From assembly GCA_023392475.1 (NCBI GenBank), contig JAEVZA010000355.1, forward strand, positions 1 to 18,563: 18,563 nucleotides of DNA. Reading direction: 5' to 3'. This document shows, one piece after another, positions 6,081 to 14,017 of the stretch (within the stretch, counting starts at the first letter, position 1; every line of letters begins with the position of its first letter). Below the pieces are notes generated by a model. The model searched no databases and had not been told where the DNA came from. It saw nothing but the letters and a program-made list of their open reading frames with translations. The stretch comes from Actinomycetes bacterium. GTDB taxonomy: Bacteria; Actinomycetota; Acidimicrobiia; Acidimicrobiales; Microtrichaceae. Made by a program: the position numbers and the translations under genes.

Positions 6081-7274
6081 ATGAGCTCCCCAGGGGGACC
6101 GTCCCCCTCCCCCGGTGCCGACGGTGACGGACCGGTCATCTCGGTCGTCACGCCCACCTACAACGAGGCCGAGAACCTCCCGGTCCTCGTCGAGCGGCTG
6201 CACGCCGCGCTGGCCGGCGTCCCCCACGAGATCGTGGTCGCGGACGACGACAGCCCCGACCGCAGCTGGGAGGTCGCGGACAAGATCGCGGCCGTCGACC
6301 CCGACGTGCGGGTGATGAGGCGGTTCCACGACAAGGGCCTCTCCGCCGCGGTGCTCGACGGCATGTCGGTGGCGAGGGGTGACTACCTGGCGGTCATCGA
6401 CGCGGACCTGCAGCACGACGAGACGATCCTGCCGAAGATGCTCGACGAGGTCCGCTCGGGATCGGCCGACGTCTGCGTCGGCTCGCGCTCGGTCGAGGGC
6501 GGCGGCTACGGCGACTGGGCCAGCTCCCGCCGGTTCGTCAGCTGGGTCGCGACCCTGATCGCCCGCCTGCTCCTCCGCGTCCCGGTGTCGGACCCGATGA
6601 GCGGGTTCTTCGTGGTGTCGCGCCGCGCCTACGAGGACGCGGCGCCGCGGATGAACCCGCGCGGCTTCAAGGTGCTGCTGGAGTTCATCGGGCGCGACCG
6701 GTCGCTGCGCGTCGCCGAGGTCGGCTACGAGTTCCGCAACCGCGTCCACGGCGAGACGAAGCTGAACCGCTCCGTCATCCGCTCGTACCTCCTGGCGGTC
6801 GCCGAGCTCCGGCTCGGTCGGCAGGTCGATCCGGTGTTCCTCCTGTACGTGCTGGTCGGCATCGTGGGCCTCGGGGTCAACTCCCTCGTGTTCACGATCG
6901 CCGAGGCCGCGGGCGTCCCGCGCATCACGACGGGGCTCAACGCCGCGATCGACCCGATCGAGGGCTCGTTCGTCCTCAGCGTGATGGTGTCGATCGTCGT
7001 GCTCTTCTTCCTGAACAACGAGTTCACGTTCTGGGAGGAGCGCTACGAGGGGTGGCGGCTCACCCCGGCGTTCTGCGTGTTCTTCGGGATGTCGCTGATC
7101 GGCACCCTCGTGCACGTCGCCGTGTTCAAGTACCTGCAGAGCATCGGGTTCCTGCTGTCGGTGCTCGGCTCGACGTGGTCCCGCGTCGCGCAGAACCTGA
7201 TCGGCGCCACGGTCGCGCTGGTCGTGAACTGGTACCTGAACTCGACCTACCTGTGGCGCCGGCGCCAGCGCTGA
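6081..7274 (+). CDS. GT2 glycosyltransferase (dolichol-phosphate mannosyltransferase-like) fused to a GtrA membrane domain
   Basis: 397 residues. The N-terminal GT-A domain (about 19-245) shows VISVVTPTYNEAENL (19-33), the VVADDDSPD nucleotide-binding segment (52-60), the metal-binding DADLQHD (108-114) and MSGFFVVSR (173-181), as in polyprenyl-phosphate mannose or glucose synthases. The C-terminal part (about 252-392) is a GtrA-like domain with four hydrophobic helices (near 252-276, 295-312, 328-351 and 368-387) ending in LNSTYLWRRRQR. The protein probably transfers a hexose from an NDP-sugar to polyprenyl phosphate at the inner membrane face. GDP-mannose from the gene at 1436 could be the donor, but that link is inference. 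The ATG at 6081 is the first start in the frame, and a promoter box lies 10 nt upstream. Confidence 0.92.
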   Translation: MSSPGGPSPSPGADGDGPVISVVTPTYNEAENLPVLVERLHAALAGVPHEIVVADDDSPDRSWEVADKIAAVDPDVRVMRRFHDKGLSAAVLDGMSVARGDYLAVIDADLQHDETILPKMLDEVRSGSADVCVGSRSVEGGGYGDWASSRRFVSWVATLIARLLLRVPVSDPMSGFFVVSRRAYEDAAPRMNPRGFKVLLEFIGRDRSLRVAEVGYEFRNRVHGETKLNRSVIRSYLLAVAELRLGRQVDPVFLLYVLVGIVGLGVNSLVFTIAEAAGVPRITTGLNAAIDPIEGSFVLSVMVSIVVLFFLNNEFTFWEERYEGWRLTPAFCVFFGMSLIGTLVHVAVFKYLQSIGFLLSVLGSTWSRVAQNLIGATVALVVNWYLNSTYLWRRRQR

Positions 7275-7284
7275 GCGACGAAGC

Positions 7285-7304
7285 CACCTGACGGACGTGT
7301 CAGC
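7285..7304. promoter_or_regulatory. Putative operator (CTGAC-N6-GTCAG) at the esterase promoter
   Basis: The palindrome CTGAC-GGACGT-GTCAG occupies 7288-7303. Read on the minus strand it gives CTGACACGTCCGTCAGGT, matching the palindrome at 14663-14680 at 16 of 18 positions. It ends 17 nt before the TAGCGT box, so it covers the -35 region of the esterase promoter and would suit a TetR-type repressor. No such regulator is encoded in the window. Confidence 0.5.
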
Positions 7305-7320
7305 GCGCGGACCGCGCCGC

Positions 7321-7326
7321 TAGCGT
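7321..7326 (+). promoter_or_regulatory. Putative -10 box of the esterase gene (TAGCGT)
   Basis: TAGCGT ends 8 nt before the ATG at 7335, the same hexamer and spacing as before gcvH. No Shine-Dalgarno is present, consistent with a leaderless mRNA. Confidence 0.5.
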
Positions 7327-7334
7327 CCGTCGCC

Positions 7335-8390
7335 ATGCCACGCCGCAGCCAGCTGCTCCTGACCGCCACGACCCTGCTCGCCCTCGTGGCGGTCGCGGGG
7401 TGCGGGGGGACCGACCACGCCGACGGCACGACGACCACGAGCCCGTCGGACCGGAGCACCACCACCGCGGCGGCCCGGGAGCCCGTCCCGTCGCCGGGGT
7501 GCCGCACGGCGACGGCGGGCACCCCGGTCCTCCACGACAAGCGGACGATCGACGTGGGCGGGACCGAGCGCTGGTACCTGCTCAGCACGCCGCCCGGCAG
7601 GGACCCGTCGACCCCGCTCCCGCTCGTCGTCGACTTCCACGGCCTCGCCGAGGGTGCCGAGGTGCACTCGAAGATGAGCTCCTACGCCGAGCTCGGGCAG
7701 CGGGACGGCTTCGTGGTCGCACAGCCCAACGGCACCGGCGCCCCCGTCGCGTGGAAGGTGGCGCTGCAGGACAACCCCGACCTGACGTTCGTCGACGCCA
7801 TGCTCGACCGGATCGGGCAGGACGCCTGCATCGACACCTCCCGCGTGTACGCCACGGGCCTGTCGAACGGCGCGTTCATCAGCTCGACGATCGCGTGCGC
7901 GGATGCCGGTCGGTTCGCCGCCGTGGCGCCGGTGGCCGGCGTGACGTTCCCCGAGGGGTGCCAGACCGACCGACCCGTGCCGGTGCTCGCGTTCCACGGG
8001 ACCGCGGATCCGATCCTCTACTTCAACGGCGGCGTCGGCGACCTCGGCGGCCTGATGGCGGGGCGCACCACGGCCGACCAGGCGAAGCTGCCGCCCGCCG
8101 ACCTCGAGGGCGCGGGCTACCCGGCGAACGTGCGCTCGTGGGCCGCGCACAACGGGTGCGACCCGACGCCGAAGGACACGCACGTGAGCCCGACCGTCGT
8201 GCACCGGGTGTACACGTGCCCGAGCGGCGCCGACGTCGAGTTCTACGTGCTGGAGGGCGGCGGGCACTCGTGGCCGGGCAGCACGTTCAGCCAGGGCATC
8301 GCCAAGATCGTCGGGCCCACGAACACGGACGTGGACGCCACCGCGCTCACCTGGGACTTCTTCCAGCGCTTCAGCCTCCCCGCGTCCTGA
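7335..8390 (+). CDS. Secreted lipoprotein esterase, PHB depolymerase/feruloyl esterase-like (CE1, LpqC type)
   Basis: 351 residues. A lipoprotein signal peptide ends in VAVAGC (lipid-modified Cys23), followed by a Thr/Ser-rich linker to about residue 50. The alpha/beta hydrolase domain (about 65-348) has LVVDFHGLAEGAE (97-109, oxyanion region), the nucleophile elbow GLSNGA with Ser177, AFHGTADP with Asp225 and GGGHSWPG with His311, a complete catalytic triad. Relatives include poly(3-hydroxybutyrate) depolymerases, feruloyl and acetylxylan esterases and mycobacterial LpqC; the substrate here is unknown. The product should be anchored to the outer face of the membrane. The ATG at 7335 gives a proper signal peptide. 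A palindromic site overlaps its promoter, suggesting repression, and a strong hairpin follows the gene. Confidence 0.92.
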   Translation: MPRRSQLLLTATTLLALVAVAGCGGTDHADGTTTTSPSDRSTTTAAAREPVPSPGCRTATAGTPVLHDKRTIDVGGTERWYLLSTPPGRDPSTPLPLVVDFHGLAEGAEVHSKMSSYAELGQRDGFVVAQPNGTGAPVAWKVALQDNPDLTFVDAMLDRIGQDACIDTSRVYATGLSNGAFISSTIACADAGRFAAVAPVAGVTFPEGCQTDRPVPVLAFHGTADPILYFNGGVGDLGGLMAGRTTADQAKLPPADLEGAGYPANVRSWAAHNGCDPTPKDTHVSPTVVHRVYTCPSGADVEFYVLEGGGHSWPGSTFSQGIAKIVGPTNTDVDATALTWDFFQRFSLPAS

Positions 8391-8412
8391 CGGTCGCCAC
8401 AGCGCGGGCGCG

Positions 8413-8442
8413 GATCGGCCCCCGCCGTGGCGGGGGCCGATC
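8413..8442. terminator. Bidirectional terminator-like hairpin
   Basis: Arms of 14 nt (8413-8426 and 8429-8442) are exact reverse complements, very GC-rich, and lie between the convergent esterase (ends 8390) and small lipoprotein (ends 8476) genes. The real loop would be about 4-6 nt. There is no T-run, as is common in very GC-rich actinobacteria. Confidence 0.7.
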
Positions 8443-8475
8443 ACGTCCACCGGGCCGGGGCCCGCGGGAGGGTGC

Positions 8476-8853
8476 TCAGGAGCCGATCTGGGTCAGCTTC
8501 TTCGTGCACTCCTGGATCTTCGAGCCGAGCGACGGGTCCTTCATGACCTCCGTCGCCAGGCCGGTCGCCTGCTTGGCCAGCTCCTTCGACTGGTCGGCCG
8601 CCTCCTTGGCCAGCTCGGTGTCCTTCTCGTCGAACGCCTTCTTGGCGGTCGTCGCCACCTTGTCGACCTGGTTGCAGTAGGCGTCGACCTTCGCGTTGCC
8701 CGTGTCCGACGAGCCGGAGCTCGAACCGGAGTCGGACGAGGACGAGGCCGTCGCGGTGGTCGTGGTGCTGTCCGCCTTGTCGTCGTTGCCGCACGACACG
8801 GCGAGTCCGAGCACGAGGCCGGTCGCCATCAGCAATCCGAGTGCACGTCGCAT
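8476..8853 (-). CDS. Small Ser/Thr-rich lipoprotein of unknown function
   Basis: 125 residues. The signal peptide MRRALGLLMATGLVLGLAVS is followed by the lipidation Cys21. Next comes a Thr/Ser/Gly-rich linker (about 29-52), then a charged, mostly helical domain (about 54-125) rich in Lys, Asp, Glu and Ala. Two further cysteines, in AYCNQVDK (Cys59) and IQECTKK near the C-terminus, could form a disulfide outside the membrane. I do not recognise a named family; similar small lipoproteins are common in actinobacteria. The ATG at 8853 has GGAAGG 8 nt upstream, which supports it over an ATG further upstream at 8970. The gene converges on the esterase and diverges from the HTH_42 gene. Confidence 0.8.
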   Translation of the reverse strand: MRRALGLLMATGLVLGLAVSCGNDDKADSTTTTATASSSSDSGSSSGSSDTGNAKVDAYCNQVDKVATTAKKAFDEKDTELAKEAADQSKELAKQATGLATEVMKDPSLGSKIQECTKKLTQIGS

Positions 8854-8908
8854 GGGTGGAACCTTCCGTCGGTCGCCCGGGGCCCGGGCGTGGTCTGCGG
8901 GGGCGCTC

Positions 8909-8939
8909 CCCCGTCCGGTCAGTCTGCTCGCGGACGGGG
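8909..8939. repeat. 9-bp inverted repeat in the divergent intergenic region
   Basis: CCCCGTCCG (8909-8917) and CGGACGGGG (8931-8939) are exact complements separated by 13 nt. It lies between the divergent small lipoprotein gene and the HTH_42 gene, a 206-bp region with no other gene. It could be a regulator site or an RNA structure; at this GC content chance cannot be excluded. Confidence 0.4.
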
Positions 8940-9059
8940 CCCGGGCCGCGGAGGCCCGTGTGGACATCATCGGCCGGGCGGGCCCCGGACCTGTTGCGGA
9001 GCGGCGACGGAATCGCCGGACGGAGCTGCGATCCCCGGCCGGTGCCAGACTCCCGATCG

Positions 9060-10158
9060 GTGGCCGCCGACCCGATCTCCGACCGGGCCCTCAACCGGGC
9101 CACGCTCGCCCGGCAGCTCCTGCTGGAGCGGAGCGACCTGCCCGTCGACGCCGCGGTGGCGCACCTCGTCGGGCTCCAGGCCCAGAACCCGCTCGACCCG
9201 CACCTCGCGCTGTGGTCCCGCCTGGTCGCCTACGACCCGGTCGCGGCGAGCGAGCTGCTCGAGGACCGCCGCCTCGTGCGGATCGTGATCATGCGCGGCA
9301 CGATCCACCTGATCGGTGCCGACGACGCCCGCTGGATCCGGCCGCTGGTCCAGCCCGTCCTGGACGCCGAGATCGCCCGCCACCCGGACCACGCGCCCAA
9401 CCTCGCAGGGGTCGACCTCGACCCGGTGTTGGCGTTCGTGCACGGCCTGCTCGGCACCCGGCCGATGGCGGGCGGAGCGCTGCGCGCCGCGTTGGCCGAG
9501 CAGTTCCCCGACCTCGACGCGCCGGCGCTCGCGTACGCGTGCCGCTGCCACCTGCCGCTCGTGCAGGTCCCGCCGCGAGGCATGTGGGGCCGCTCCGCGC
9601 AGGTGACCCTGTCGCCGCTCGACACCTGGACCGGCCGGCCCGTGCGCCGCGACGGGACGGTGGACGACCTCGTGCTGCGGTACCTGGCCGCGTTCGGGCC
9701 GTCGACGACCGCGGACGTGGCCGCGTGGTGCCGGCTGACGGGCGTCGGCGAGGTCCTGGAGCGGCTCGTACCTCAGCTACGTCGCTCCCGCGACGACCGC
9801 GGCCGGGAGCTGCACGACCTCCCTGACGCCCCTCGTCCCGACGCGGAGGCACCGGCGCCGGTCCGGTTCCTCCCGGAGTACGACAACGTCTTGCTCTCCC
9901 ACGCCGATCGCGGCCGGTTCGAGCGGCCGGGCGGCCTCCGGGGCACGCCGTCACGCCCGCCCCCGGGGCACGGTCCTGGTCGACGGCCTCGTGCAGGGCG
10001 TCTGGTGGATCGATCGGCCGACCACCGCCGTGGTCGTCGAGCACGCACCGCTACCGAAGCGGTCGCTGGCGCGCGTGGAGGCCGAGGGGCGGCGGATCGC
10101 CCGCTTCCGCCTCGGCGGGGACGGGGCGCCCGACGTCCGCACCCGACCCCTGGGGTGA
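9060..10158 (+). pseudogene. HTH_42 winged-helix protein (AlkZ/YcaQ-like superfamily), frameshifted
   Basis: The reading frame from 9060 encodes a typical HTH_42 N-terminus and middle: HLVGLQAQNPLDPHLALWSR, RGTIHLIGADDARWI and LPEYDNVLLSHADRGRF. The family's C-terminal block, RGTVLVDGLVQGVWWIDR to RTRPLG-stop at 10158, is in the next frame (from about 9964). One extra base relative to an intact gene, somewhere between about 9915 and 9966 and perhaps in the C5G4 run at 9960-9968, explains this; restored, it would be about 366 residues, the usual length. The superfamily includes DNA glycosylases that unhook alkylated or crosslinked bases, and QAQ resembles the catalytic Q-x-Q motif of that group. 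The start is uncertain: GTG 9060 or GTG 9042. In the unshifted frame the ORF stays open into the next lipoprotein, giving a false fusion. It may be a true pseudogene or a sequencing error. Confidence 0.8.
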
Positions 10159-10172
10159 GAGGCTCTCCGCCG

Positions 10173-10541
10173 ATGCCACGACCCCCCGCCCGGTGGCTCG
10201 CCGCCGTCGCCCTGGTGGCGCTCGCCGCCCTCACGGCCGCCTGCAGCTCCGACGACGCCGCGTCGCCGACCACGTCGGCGCACCCACGGACCACGATGGC
10301 CACGTCGAGCGTGCCCCCGACGACCGCGTCGACCGACCCCCTCGACGTCGCCTACGACGCCGCCGGCTACGAGACGCCCATCCCCGACGAGATCCGCGTC
10401 GCGGTGCACACGTTCTGCACGGCGGCGCCGGCCGACATCACCGCGAACCTCACCGATGCGATGCGGGCACCGCTCGAGGTCGGCGTCCGCGTGGAGTGCC
10501 CCGAGCGGCTGCCGCAGCTCACCGGAGCCCCGACGGGCTGA
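10173..10541 (+). CDS. Small lipoprotein of unknown function
   Basis: 122 residues. A signal peptide (MPRPPARWLAAVALVALAAL) leads to the lipobox LTAAC with Cys24, then a Ser/Thr/Pro-rich linker to about residue 50. The folded part (about 51-118) contains two cysteines (in HTFCTAAP and RVECPERL), which may pair outside the membrane. It begins 15 nt after the restored end of the HTH_42 gene, in the frame that the upstream frameshift leaves open. The Shine-Dalgarno is weak (GAGAGG about 10 nt upstream). No family recognised; export to the outer membrane face as a lipoprotein is inferred from the signal. Confidence 0.75.
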   Translation: MPRPPARWLAAVALVALAALTAACSSDDAASPTTSAHPRTTMATSSVPPTTASTDPLDVAYDAAGYETPIPDEIRVAVHTFCTAAPADITANLTDAMRAPLEVGVRVECPERLPQLTGAPTG

Positions 10542-10654
10542 CCCCGGCCACCACGTCCCCGACCGGGGAGTCGTCCCGGGTGGTGCGCGTCGAGCGCGTC
10601 GAGGACACTCCGATCGGGGACCGCCCTCGAGGTCCCCCGGGGCCCGAGCGCCCC

Positions 10655-10699
10655 ACGAGCGTTTGGGAGAGCGCTCGTCAGGCACCCGTGCGCGGGTGC
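10655..10699. promoter_or_regulatory. Two adjacent inverted repeats upstream of the sugar dehydrogenase
   Basis: The first has arms ACGAGCG (10655-10661) and CGCTCGT (10672-10678), with GAGCGCTC embedded; the second has arms GCACCCG (10682-10688) and CGGGTGC (10693-10699) with a 4-nt loop. They lie 23-67 nt before the start at 10722. The TGGGAG...GCGCTC text vaguely recalls LacI-type operators but is not a full match. Candidate control region only. Confidence 0.4.
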
Positions 10700-10721
10700 G
10701 CCGACGGAAGGGAAGGGTTCC

Positions 10722-12974
10722 ATGCGGTTCACGACGCGCCTGCGCGCGCTCACGTCCGCGGTCGCGGTGCCCGCGATCGTCGCCGTCGGCTGCGTCCAGC
10801 AGCCGACCAACCACGACGTCGGCACGCCGGCCGGCACACCGGAGCCGACGGCACCGCCGCCGGACGGACCGGCGTTCCGGGCGGTCACGATGCTCTCCGG
10901 CCTGCAGGAACCGACGAACGTCGAGTTCGCGCAGGACGGGCGCGTCTGGGTGGCGGAGCACGACGGGACGATCCAGACCTTCGACTCGATCGACGACCCG
11001 ACCCCCACCCTGGCGATCGACATCCGGTCGGACGTGCGGATCTACGGCGACCACGGACTCCTAGGGATGGCCATCGACCCGCAGTACCCGGCACGGCCGT
11101 ACCTCTACGTGCAGTACACGATCGACACCACGGGCAGGTGGGGCGACAGCTGCCCCACGGCGTTCACCGACGGGTGCGTCACGGGTGCCCGGCTCGAGCG
11201 GCTGACGCTCGACGCCGTCGGCGTCGCCACGGGCGAGCGGAAGACGCTGGTGGACGACCGATGGTGCTACCAGTTCTCGAGCCACGCCATCGGCGACCTG
11301 AAGTTCCTCCCCGACGGCACGCTGCTGTCGGGCAGCGGCGAGGGCAGCAGCTGGAGCGACACCGACTACGGCCAGTTCGGCAACACCTACCCCGTCGGCC
11401 CGACCACACCGAAGAACGCCTGCGGCGACCCGCCGGGCGCCGTGGGCGTCGCGGGTCGCGTCCCCACGAGCGAGGGCGGCGCCCTCCGTGCACAGGACCT
11501 GCTCACGCGGGGCGACCCGCTCGGGTGGAACGGATCGATCGTCCGCCTCGACCCCGATACCGGGGCACCGGCGCCCGGCAACGCGCTGGAGGGAGACGCC
11601 TACACCGACGACGACGCCATCGTCGCCCACGGGCTGCGCAACCCGTACCGGTTCACCGTCGACCCCGACACCGGCGCGGTCCTCGTCGGCGACGTCGGCT
11701 GGAACGCCTACGAGGAGATCGACCGGTTCGACGTGCACGAGGGGTTCGTGCGCAACTTCGGCTGGCCCTGCGAGGAGGGCCCGTACCACCAGTCCGCGTG
11801 GACGGCGCTGCACATGAACCTGTGCGCGACCGCACGCGCCGCCGACGCCCCCACGAAGCTCACCGGGCCGATGGCCGCGTACTGGCACAACCACGTGGGC
11901 GCGGCCCTCTCCGGCATCGCTGTCATCGAGCCCGGCCGGTACCCGTCGGAGTTCGACCACCACCTCGCGTTCGCGGACTACGTGAACCAGCGCGTGTACA
12001 CGGTCCACCGGCACGGCGACACGATCGACCCGAAGGAGACCGAGGTGGCCGCCGACGGCGTCACCGCCGTGGACCTCCAGCAGGCGCCCGACGGGTACCT
12101 CTACGTGGTCGACATCGCGAAGGGCACGGTCGACCGGTTGGTCGACGCGCACCGCCGGGCGGACGCCGTCGTCTCCGCCAGCGCGGTCGACGGACCGCTC
12201 CCGCTGCACGTCACGTTCGACGGGTCCGGGTCGACCGACCCGACCGGTGGTGGCCTCACCTACGCCTGGGACCTCGACGGCGACGGGGCGTACGACGACG
12301 CGACCGGGGCGACCGCAGGGGCGACCTTCACGACGCCCGAGAACGTGACCGTCGGCCTGCGGGTCACGACCTCCGGCGGCGACTCCTCCGAGCGGCGCCT
12401 CACCGTGTACCCGGGCAACACCGCACCGGTGGTCGACGTCGACGTGACCGCAGCGATCCCCTGGGTGGCGCACGAGGACGTCACCTTCGGCGTCAGCGGC
12501 ACGGACGCGGAGGACGGCGCGTTGCCCGGCTCGTCGGTGACCTGGACGACGCAGCTGGAGCACTGCGCCACCGAGACGAGCTGCCACCTGCACCCGTTGG
12601 GCAGCGGGACGGGGGGCGGCAGCGTCGAGGGCCCGTCGCACGAGTACCCGTCGTACCTGCGGCTCACGGCCACGGCGACGGACTCGCGCGGCGAGGCCAC
12701 CACGGTGTCGCAGCGCCTCGAGCCCGCCGTGGCGACGCTCACGGTCCGCAGCTCGCCCTCCGGCGCGGCGGTCGCGATCGGGTCGGAGACGTACCGCACG
12801 CCCACGTCGATCCAGCTGATCAAGGGCTCGGACATCGTCGTGTCGGCGCTGAGCCCGCAGGTGCTCGGCGGGATCACGCAGGTGTTCGGGACGTGGTCGG
12901 ACGGGGGCGCCCGCTCGCACTCCGTCGTGCTCGACTCGGACGAGGTCATCAACGCGCAGTTCACCCTCGGCTGA
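10722..12974 (+). CDS. PQQ-dependent sugar dehydrogenase-like lipoprotein with PKD domain
   Basis: 750 residues. A signal peptide ends in IVAVGC (Cys24), followed by a Pro/Thr-rich linker. The glucose/sorbosone dehydrogenase beta-propeller (about 50-475) shows LSGLQEPTNVEFAQDGRVWV (58-77), HGLLGMAIDPQY (111-122), SSHAIGDLKFLPDG (186-199, with the His expected in the active site) and HGLRNPYRFTVDP (303-315). A PKD domain (about 478-562) has LTYAWDLDGDGAYD. Then comes a domain with HCATETSCHLHPL (614-626), cysteines and histidines that could bind metal. The C-terminal 80 residues (about 671-750) are a beta-rich module starting ATLTVRSSPSGAAV. The enzyme probably oxidises sugars or other alcohols outside the cell using PQQ. 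A strong Shine-Dalgarno (GGAAGGGAAGGG) supports the ATG at 10722. The substrate is unknown, and no PQQ synthesis genes are in the window. Confidence 0.92.
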   Translation: MRFTTRLRALTSAVAVPAIVAVGCVQQPTNHDVGTPAGTPEPTAPPPDGPAFRAVTMLSGLQEPTNVEFAQDGRVWVAEHDGTIQTFDSIDDPTPTLAIDIRSDVRIYGDHGLLGMAIDPQYPARPYLYVQYTIDTTGRWGDSCPTAFTDGCVTGARLERLTLDAVGVATGERKTLVDDRWCYQFSSHAIGDLKFLPDGTLLSGSGEGSSWSDTDYGQFGNTYPVGPTTPKNACGDPPGAVGVAGRVPTSEGGALRAQDLLTRGDPLGWNGSIVRLDPDTGAPAPGNALEGDAYTDDDAIVAHGLRNPYRFTVDPDTGAVLVGDVGWNAYEEIDRFDVHEGFVRNFGWPCEEGPYHQSAWTALHMNLCATARAADAPTKLTGPMAAYWHNHVGAALSGIAVIEPGRYPSEFDHHLAFADYVNQRVYTVHRHGDTIDPKETEVAADGVTAVDLQQAPDGYLYVVDIAKGTVDRLVDAHRRADAVVSASAVDGPLPLHVTFDGSGSTDPTGGGLTYAWDLDGDGAYDDATGATAGATFTTPENVTVGLRVTTSGGDSSERRLTVYPGNTAPVVDVDVTAAIPWVAHEDVTFGVSGTDAEDGALPGSSVTWTTQLEHCATETSCHLHPLGSGTGGGSVEGPSHEYPSYLRLTATATDSRGEATTVSQRLEPAVATLTVRSSPSGAAVAIGSETYRTPTSIQLIKGSDIVVSALSPQVLGGITQVFGTWSDGGARSHSVVLDSDEVINAQFTLG

Positions 12975-13007
12975 CACGGTCGCCCTGCGGCGCGGCCGCG
13001 GCCGTCT

Positions 13008-13027
13008 CCTGAGGGACGGGCTCAGGA
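13008..13027. terminator. Possible hairpin between convergent genes
   Basis: TCCTGAG (13008-13014) and CTCAGGA (13021-13027) are complementary with a 6-nt loop, between the ends of the sugar dehydrogenase and epimerase genes. The right arm includes the epimerase stop codon. The stem is only 7 bp and there is no T-run, so termination is uncertain. Confidence 0.35.
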
Positions 13028-14017
13028 CAGCTTGCCGATGGCGGTGAACCACCCCGCCGTGGTCGCCAGGCCGTCGTCGAGGGCGATCGGGTCGTACCCC
13101 AGCAGCTTGAAGGTCGGCGTGTCCTGCAGGTCCTTGCGCGCCGGCTCGGGCTCGGCCGCCGCCTTCTCGGCGATCGCCACCAGCGTGGGCCCGAACACGG
13201 CGGCGAGCTCCGGATCGTCCGACGGGACGAGATCGGTCACCCGGTGGTCGACGCCCGCCAGCTCGCAGATCCGGTTGCACGCCTCGGCGATGCTGACGAC
13301 GTCCTCGGGCCGGCCGTCGAGCATGTAGCGCTCGCCCGCCACGCCCCGGTCGAGCGCCAGGATGCACCCCCGCGCGACGTCGTCCGCGAACACCCAGCTC
13401 ACCGGGAACCGCAGGTACGCCGTGATCCGGGTCCGCAGCGCGGACAGCAGGACGCGGTTGAAGCTGGTCATGCCGAGCGCGTTGCTCACCACCGGCGATG
13501 GGCCGAAGATCGCCCCGGGGTGCGTGCTCACGACGTCCTGGCCCGCGGCGGCACGCGCCATCGCGTCCTGGAACGCCGCCATCTTGGTGATGGTGTACGG
13601 GTCGTCGCTCGGCTCCCGGGAGACCGGCGCGTCCTCGCGGTCCAGCCCGCCCGACGTGTCGAAGAACGTGCCGGTGCTCACGGCGACGACCCGCCGCAGG
13701 CCGACGGCCTCGGCCGCGTCGAGCACGTGGCGCGTGCCCTCGACGTTGACCGCCCGGAAGTCGTCGAGGTCCTGGCTCGCGCCGCCGAGCAGCGCCGCGC
13801 AGTGGATGGCCGAGTCGCTCCCCGTGGCGGCGCGGCGCACGTCGTCGGCGTCGGTGACGTCACCCGCCACCACGTCGACGCCGAGCTCGATGAGCGGACC
13901 GACGTCGGCAGACGGTCGGGCCAGCGCGCGCACCCGGTCGCCGCGCTCCACGAGCTGCCGGCAGACGTTCGCCCCGGCGAGCCCGGTCGCCCCGGTGACG
14001 AGCACGGTCTCGGTCAT
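13022..14017 (-). CDS. NAD-dependent epimerase/dehydratase family protein (extended SDR)
   Basis: 331 residues. The Rossmann nucleotide-binding motif is TGATGLAG (8-15) after MTETVLV. The SDR catalytic residues are visible: Ser114 in VAVSTGT and Tyr141-x3-Lys145 in DDPYTITKMAA. HPGAIFGPS, LRFPVSWVFADDVARGCILA and GERYMLDG follow, typical of dihydroflavonol-reductase-like extended SDRs. It likely oxidises or reduces a hydroxy/keto group, or epimerises a sugar or sterol-like substrate; no substrate can be named. The ATG at 14017 overlaps the TGA of the upstream CxxC protein (ATGA), so the two are translationally coupled and probably share a pathway. The C-terminus (FKLLGYDPIALDDGLATTAGWF) resembles the end of many such enzymes. 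Confidence 0.9.
   Translation of the reverse strand: MTETVLVTGATGLAGANVCRQLVERGDRVRALARPSADVGPLIELGVDVVAGDVTDADDVRRAATGSDSAIHCAALLGGASQDLDDFRAVNVEGTRHVLDAAEAVGLRRVVAVSTGTFFDTSGGLDREDAPVSREPSDDPYTITKMAAFQDAMARAAAGQDVVSTHPGAIFGPSPVVSNALGMTSFNRVLLSALRTRITAYLRFPVSWVFADDVARGCILALDRGVAGERYMLDGRPEDVVSIAEACNRICELAGVDHRVTDLVPSDDPELAAVFGPTLVAIAEKAAAEPEPARKDLQDTPTFKLLGYDPIALDDGLATTAGWFTAIGKLS

Noticed and set aside
8877..8891. GCCCGGG-G-CCCGGGC palindrome
   Set aside because: Composed only of G and C in very GC-rich DNA; likely by chance.
9060..10541. Fusion of the HTH_42 domain with the small lipoprotein
   Set aside because: The lipoprotein has its own start and signal peptide, and the HTH_42 C-terminus is found in another frame ending at 10158; the fusion is a product of the frameshift.
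10655..10681. LacI/CebR operator (TGGGAGCGCTCCCA type)
   Set aside because: TGGGAG and GCGCTC are present but the spacing and right half do not match; reported only as an inverted repeat.
10193..13012. Long plus-strand open frame (about 939 codons) over the sugar dehydrogenase
   Set aside because: Arg-rich low-complexity translation, while another frame encodes a complete dehydrogenase with signal peptide and Shine-Dalgarno.
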